From a virus, in IMG/VR virus record IMGVR_UViG_3300025466_000180, positions 1 to 23,510 of that record: a stretch of 23,510 bases of DNA. The stretch is one strand, 5' to 3'. Positions 20,269 through 23,510 of this stretch are shown piece by piece; the first letter of the stretch is position 1; each line of letters opens with the position of its first letter. Position numbers and translations under genes: made by a program. A model generated the notes under the pieces. It worked only from the letters and a program-made list of their open reading frames with translations, ran no database searches and was not told the DNA's origin.

Positions 20269-21039
20269 ATGGTAGCTAGAAAGAAGATTGTACCAGAAGT
20301 TCAATATAATCCACATGAGAAAGAATCAAAAGATCCAAGACAGTTACAACATACACATGCTTTAAAAGTTAGAATTGATGATTTAAAAACGTTTCAACCG
20401 TTAACAGAAAATCAAAAGAAATTCTTTGATGCTTATAAACAAGGTGATTACTTTGTTGCATTACATGGTGTAGCGGGTACAGGTAAAACATTCTGTGCTT
20501 TGTATAAAGCATTAGAAGAAGTATTGGATAAATCTAATCCTTTTAATAAGATTATCATTGTACGTTCTGCCGTACAGTCAAGAGATATTGGCCATTTACC
20601 TGGTGATGTTAATGAGAAGATGGAAATCTTTCAGCAACCTTACCAACAAATTTGTCATACTTTATTTGATAGAAAAGATGCTTATCAAAGGTTGGCTGAA
20701 CAAGGTTATATTGAGTTTATTTCTACCTCATTTATTCGTGGTATGTCATTTGATGATGCCATTATTATTGTTGATGAAATGCAAAACTTGACATTTGAGG
20801 AAATTGATACAGTTATGACCCGTGTTGGTTACCGTTCAAAGATTTTGTGGTGTGGTGATTATCGCCAGACAGATTTAAATAAACGTAAGAATGATATGAG
20901 TGGTATTTTAAAGTTCTTTGATATTGCTATGCACATGAACGCATTTACCAAGATCGAATTTACTGCTGATGATATTGTTCGTAGTAGCTTAGTTAAAGAA
21001 TATATTTTAGCCAAATTGAAAATTGAAGATAAACAATAG
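20269..21039 (+). CDS. phoH: PhoH-like ATPase
   Basis: 256 residues with an AAGGA site (20259-20263). A P-loop NTPase of the PhoH family: Walker A GVAGTGKT at 67-74, the typical RSAVQSRDIGHLPGDVNEKM segment, SFIRGMSFDDA and Walker B IIIVDEMQN at 165-173, then the sensor-like WCGDYRQTDL. Length and motifs match phage PhoH proteins, a frequent marine-phage auxiliary gene. Its role is debated: a link to phosphate stress has been proposed, and relatives act on RNA. It is separated from the radical SAM gene by only 11 bp, so the two are probably co-transcribed. Confidence 0.93.
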   Translation: MVARKKIVPEVQYNPHEKESKDPRQLQHTHALKVRIDDLKTFQPLTENQKKFFDAYKQGDYFVALHGVAGTGKTFCALYKALEEVLDKSNPFNKIIIVRSAVQSRDIGHLPGDVNEKMEIFQQPYQQICHTLFDRKDAYQRLAEQGYIEFISTSFIRGMSFDDAIIIVDEMQNLTFEEIDTVMTRVGYRSKILWCGDYRQTDLNKRKNDMSGILKFFDIAMHMNAFTKIEFTADDIVRSSLVKEYILAKLKIEDKQ

Positions 21040-21050
21040 AGAGAATACAA

Positions 21051-22493
21051 ATGATTTTTGAGATACATAGTGAGCGCAGTGCTGAAGATAAAAAAATCTT
21101 CTATTATGATAATGAAACCAACTTCTTAAAAAGTGAAGATGGAATTGTATATGAATTTCCCGAAGGTTCGATTCATGACCATCAATTGACCGAATATAAA
21201 TCATTCGATAAGGATCGTCCTCTAAAGAAATCTAGGGAAGTTCAGCTTCTCAAAATTCAAATGGGTTTAAGTTGTAATTACTCTTGTGATTATTGTTCAC
21301 AGAAATTTGTTGAACGAGCACCAGAAACTTCTAAGAAAGATATTGATGCTTTCATGGAGATGTTGAATAATCTAGAGTTCTCTGCTGAAAAAGGATTAAA
21401 GATTGAGTTTTGGGGTGGCGAACCTTTAGTGTATTGGAAGACTATGAAGCCTTTGGCTGAAGCCATTGTAGATAAGTTCCAACATTGGGATCGTCTACCA
21501 CAATTCTCTATGATTACCAATGGTTCTATACTCACCGATGAAATTTGTGATTGGTTAATGAAGTATAATTTTTCCGTATCAATCTCACATGATGGTCCTG
21601 GACAATCAGTCCGTGGTCCTGATCCATTTGATGATCCAGTAAAGAAAAAAACTATTCTTGGTTTCTATCGTATGATGAGTCGGTTGAAAAAAGGTATTTC
21701 TTTTAACCCAATGATGAATAGTAAAAACAAATCTCGTAAAGAAATCTTTGAATGGTTTGTAAATTTAACGGGTGATGTTAATGTTAAGCTGGGTGAGGGT
21801 GGTATTGTAGACGCTTATGATGAAGATGGTATCACAAACTCTTTACAATCATTACAGGAACATTTTGAATATCGCAGAACAGCTTTTTCTGATTTATATG
21901 CTACTAATGGTAAAATGGGATTTGTTGGAATTCAAGGTAAAATTGATGGGTTCTTACAATCAGTATTATCACATTCAAACTCAAAGTATCTAGGTCAGAA
22001 GTGTGGAATGGATGATGAGCATGTATTAGCGGTAGACCTTAGAGGTAATGTAATGACTTGTCAAAATGTCAGCTCATTAGAAACATCCAAGAATGGTGAA
22101 TCTCATTTGGGTGGTAACCTTAATGATTTTGATGCCGTTGAAATCAAAACTTCTACACATTGGAGCAATCGTAAAGAATGTGGTTCTTGTCCAGTGTTGC
22201 ATCTATGTAAAGGTGCTTGTATGTTTTTAGACAAGAAGTTTTGGGATATTTCTTGTGCCAATTCATATTCGGATAACATTTCCTTGTTCGCTATTGCATT
22301 AGAGAAGATGACTGGTTACATTCCAACCCTCATTAAAAATGATGCTTTACCGACTGAGCGCCAAGATATTTGGGGTACAATTTATGAACATAAAGAGAAA
22401 ACTGTAAGAAAGATCATTCCAATCAAAGTGATTAGTGAACTCTCTGGCAATATTGAAGGTGTTGAGGTCTACGGACAATCGTGGGTAAAATGA
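21051..22493 (+). CDS. Radical SAM/SPASM peptide-maturase-like enzyme
   Basis: 480 residues. Residues 1-65 are an N-terminal region of unknown fold that could recognise a substrate. The radical SAM core starts with C75-x3-C79-x2-C82 (CNYSCDYC), the ligands of the catalytic 4Fe-4S cluster, followed by the SAM-contacting GGEP at 122-125 and further barrel motifs (MITNGSILTD, SISHDGP). The C-terminal domain has a full SPASM signature, C318-x13-G-x4-C337, then C377-x2-C380-x5-C386-x3-C390, then C402, predicted to hold two auxiliary clusters. SPASM enzymes install thioether, C-C or related cross-links in ribosomal peptides or act as anaerobic sulfatase maturases. The last 75 residues are family-specific. 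The neighbour 37 bp downstream encodes an extremely Cys-rich protein, the natural candidate substrate. No RiPP transporter or protease is present, which fits a protein that stays with the phage. Confidence 0.9.
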   Translation: MIFEIHSERSAEDKKIFYYDNETNFLKSEDGIVYEFPEGSIHDHQLTEYKSFDKDRPLKKSREVQLLKIQMGLSCNYSCDYCSQKFVERAPETSKKDIDAFMEMLNNLEFSAEKGLKIEFWGGEPLVYWKTMKPLAEAIVDKFQHWDRLPQFSMITNGSILTDEICDWLMKYNFSVSISHDGPGQSVRGPDPFDDPVKKKTILGFYRMMSRLKKGISFNPMMNSKNKSRKEIFEWFVNLTGDVNVKLGEGGIVDAYDEDGITNSLQSLQEHFEYRRTAFSDLYATNGKMGFVGIQGKIDGFLQSVLSHSNSKYLGQKCGMDDEHVLAVDLRGNVMTCQNVSSLETSKNGESHLGGNLNDFDAVEIKTSTHWSNRKECGSCPVLHLCKGACMFLDKKFWDISCANSYSDNISLFAIALEKMTGYIPTLIKNDALPTERQDIWGTIYEHKEKTVRKIIPIKVISELSGNIEGVEVYGQSWVK

Positions 22494-22494
22494 A

Positions 22495-22504
22495 CATAAA
22501 TACT
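22495..22504 (+). promoter_or_regulatory. T4-late-promoter-like motif
   Basis: CATAAATACT lies 27 bp before ATG 22531. It differs at one base from the T4 late -10 element TATAAATA with its usual following CT. The downstream gene looks structural, so late expression would fit. No late sigma gene is visible in the window, so this rests on one motif. Confidence 0.35.
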
Positions 22505-22530
22505 GATAACAATAAATTAACGAGTAAACT

Positions 22531-23510
22531 ATGACCATACAATCATCAGGACCAATTGGCATTTCCGATGTAACCGCTGAACTGGGTTTAGGAACAACCT
22601 ATTCGGCTTCATTGAGTTTTCTTAATGGATTTATGAAAAATCCAGCAACACCACCCAACTTAGCTGAATTTTATGGCCAGGCTTATTTTCAAAGTAATGC
22701 ACTAGGTAATTGTAACAACGGAAACTGTGGAACCTCAGGAGGAGGTAACGGAAATTGTACTACCAATTGTAACTGTGGAAATATTCAATGTAACAATTGT
22801 ACTATTGCTGGTCCATCCGATTGTTCAAACTGTGCAAACTGTAATGCTGTCAATTGTGCAAACTGTGATGCTAAAGCGTACTTACAATCAAATTGTAATT
22901 GTGCTTGTTCTTATAACTGTACTACTAATGGTGTAACCTACAACTGTACAACGAACCTAACTTCATATAACTGTAATTGTGCTTGTAACTGTTCTAAGAT
23001 TGTTTGTGCTAAATTGTTTGACCTTGGCATGATGAGTCACAATGTATGGGCAGCAGATCAGGCATATGGTCAGATGTTACGCCAAACAGATAAGAATATC
23101 TATCGTGGCTATATTCGTTGGGCCCGTATTGTTACATCGTGGATGGAAGGCAAGGGTCCTGATTTTATGGTTTGGATTAAAAATAAAGAAGAACGTCAGA
23201 AAGCACAACAGAAAGCCATGATTGATATGGCTAATAAGATTGGTCAACCATGGTCACAACACATGGCGTATCTAATGGGTGCTGTTGAAAAAGATAATAC
23301 AATGGGTCGTATTTTAATGAACATTGGTCGTCCTATTTGTAGGATTGTTGATATGTTACCTAGAGTTGCTAAGACACAACGCAAACATGGTTTGATTACT
23401 GTGGGTACTATTTGGTTCTTTTTGTTCTTTAGTTATTATACAGCATCAATATTGGTTAAATCATTTAATTTCATTAATAAAATTAAAAAAACAAAAATTC
23501 TGAAGGATGC
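22531..23510 (+). CDS. Asn-Cys-repeat phage structural/membrane protein, 3' end cut off
   Basis: The frame is open from ATG 22531 to the window end, at least 326 residues. Residues 1-52 (IQSSGPIGISDVTAELGLG, then PPNLAEFYGQAYF) are the N-terminal module found in many phage tail-associated proteins. Residues 61-159 form a low-complexity domain with 22 cysteines, 17 of them preceded by Asn (CSNCANCNAVNC and similar), plus Thr, Ser and Gly. Residues 160-285 are a helical domain with YRGYIRWARIVTSWMEGKGP and PWSQHMAYLMG, which looks familiar from phage hypotheticals but has no name that I know. Residues 289-309 (TVGTIWFFLFFSYYTASILV) are a likely membrane helix, followed by a basic tail. Candidate substrate of the radical SAM/SPASM enzyme just upstream. 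Metal or cluster binding by the cysteines is the main alternative. Confidence 0.85.
   Translation, partial: MTIQSSGPIGISDVTAELGLGTTYSASLSFLNGFMKNPATPPNLAEFYGQAYFQSNALGNCNNGNCGTSGGGNGNCTTNCNCGNIQCNNCTIAGPSDCSNCANCNAVNCANCDAKAYLQSNCNCACSYNCTTNGVTYNCTTNLTSYNCNCACNCSKIVCAKLFDLGMMSHNVWAADQAYGQMLRQTDKNIYRGYIRWARIVTSWMEGKGPDFMVWIKNKEERQKAQQKAMIDMANKIGQPWSQHMAYLMGAVEKDNTMGRILMNIGRPICRIVDMLPRVAKTQRKHGLITVGTIWFFLFFSYYTASILVKSFNFINKIKKTKILKD

Noticed and set aside
22727-22936. A 69-codon + strand frame rich in Val/Ile/Leu inside the last gene.
   Set aside because: It is the shifted reading of the Asn-Cys repeat: the frame from 22531 is open throughout and has a recognisable phage N-terminus.

Overview
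The window is an AT-rich stretch of a tailed bacteriophage genome, most likely a large myovirus-like (T4-like or distantly related) phage of a Gram-negative aquatic bacterium. The evidence is about 65 tightly packed genes all on the + strand, mostly under 110 codons and joined by ATGA/TAATG stop-start overlaps, together with typical phage auxiliary genes: a CobS/MoxR-like AAA+ ATPase, a PhoH-like ATPase, a T5orf172-type GIY-YIG protein, a DnaQ-like exonuclease, a calcineurin-like phosphoesterase and a PurD-like ATP-grasp protein. There is no rRNA, tRNA, CRISPR array or transposase. The host cannot be named from the sequence.

Layout. (1) 1-8481: a dense 'small-gene' region of paralogous phage hypotheticals. 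It starts from a sigma70-like promoter at about 102-129, with a probable terminator/attenuator at 451-487. Inside it are two intergenic control regions (6545-6718 and 7896-8090), each with three 21-bp direct repeats at identical 41- and 31-bp spacing, followed by a short inverted repeat and a promoter. (2) 8484-12115: AAA+ ATPase, a basic winged-helix-like protein, a zinc-ribbon/T5orf172 protein and small genes. (3) 12202-17236: a second MGTRS-type protein fused to a WYL_2/Sm-like domain, then phosphoesterase, exonuclease and several one-helix membrane proteins. (4) 17457-23510: after a 220-bp gap holding a strong promoter, genes become longer and less overlapped: PurD-like ATP-grasp, two conserved phage proteins, PhoH, a radical SAM/SPASM enzyme, and a 3'-truncated gene whose product has a phage-structural-type N-terminus followed by a domain with 22 cysteines in 99 residues, mostly as Asn-Cys.

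The most exciting candidate system is the last pair. A radical SAM enzyme with a complete seven-cysteine SPASM domain (21051-22493) lies 37 bp upstream of the Asn-Cys-repeat protein (22531 to the window end). Known radical SAM/SPASM enzymes often act on cysteine-rich ribosomal peptides, so a phage-encoded maturase that cross-links a virion or membrane protein is a reasonable, unproven hypothesis.

Regulation is unusually legible. Five promoters share TATAATGGT, four of them with an upstream GTTG-N8-CAAC inverted repeat, and three others share TGtTATA(C/G)T. One of the latter would produce a leaderless mRNA and one sits inside a coding sequence. Some gene junctions are repeated DNA cassettes in which the end of one protein (HFGVEE or KAQEK) also carries the ribosome-binding site and start codon of the next gene.
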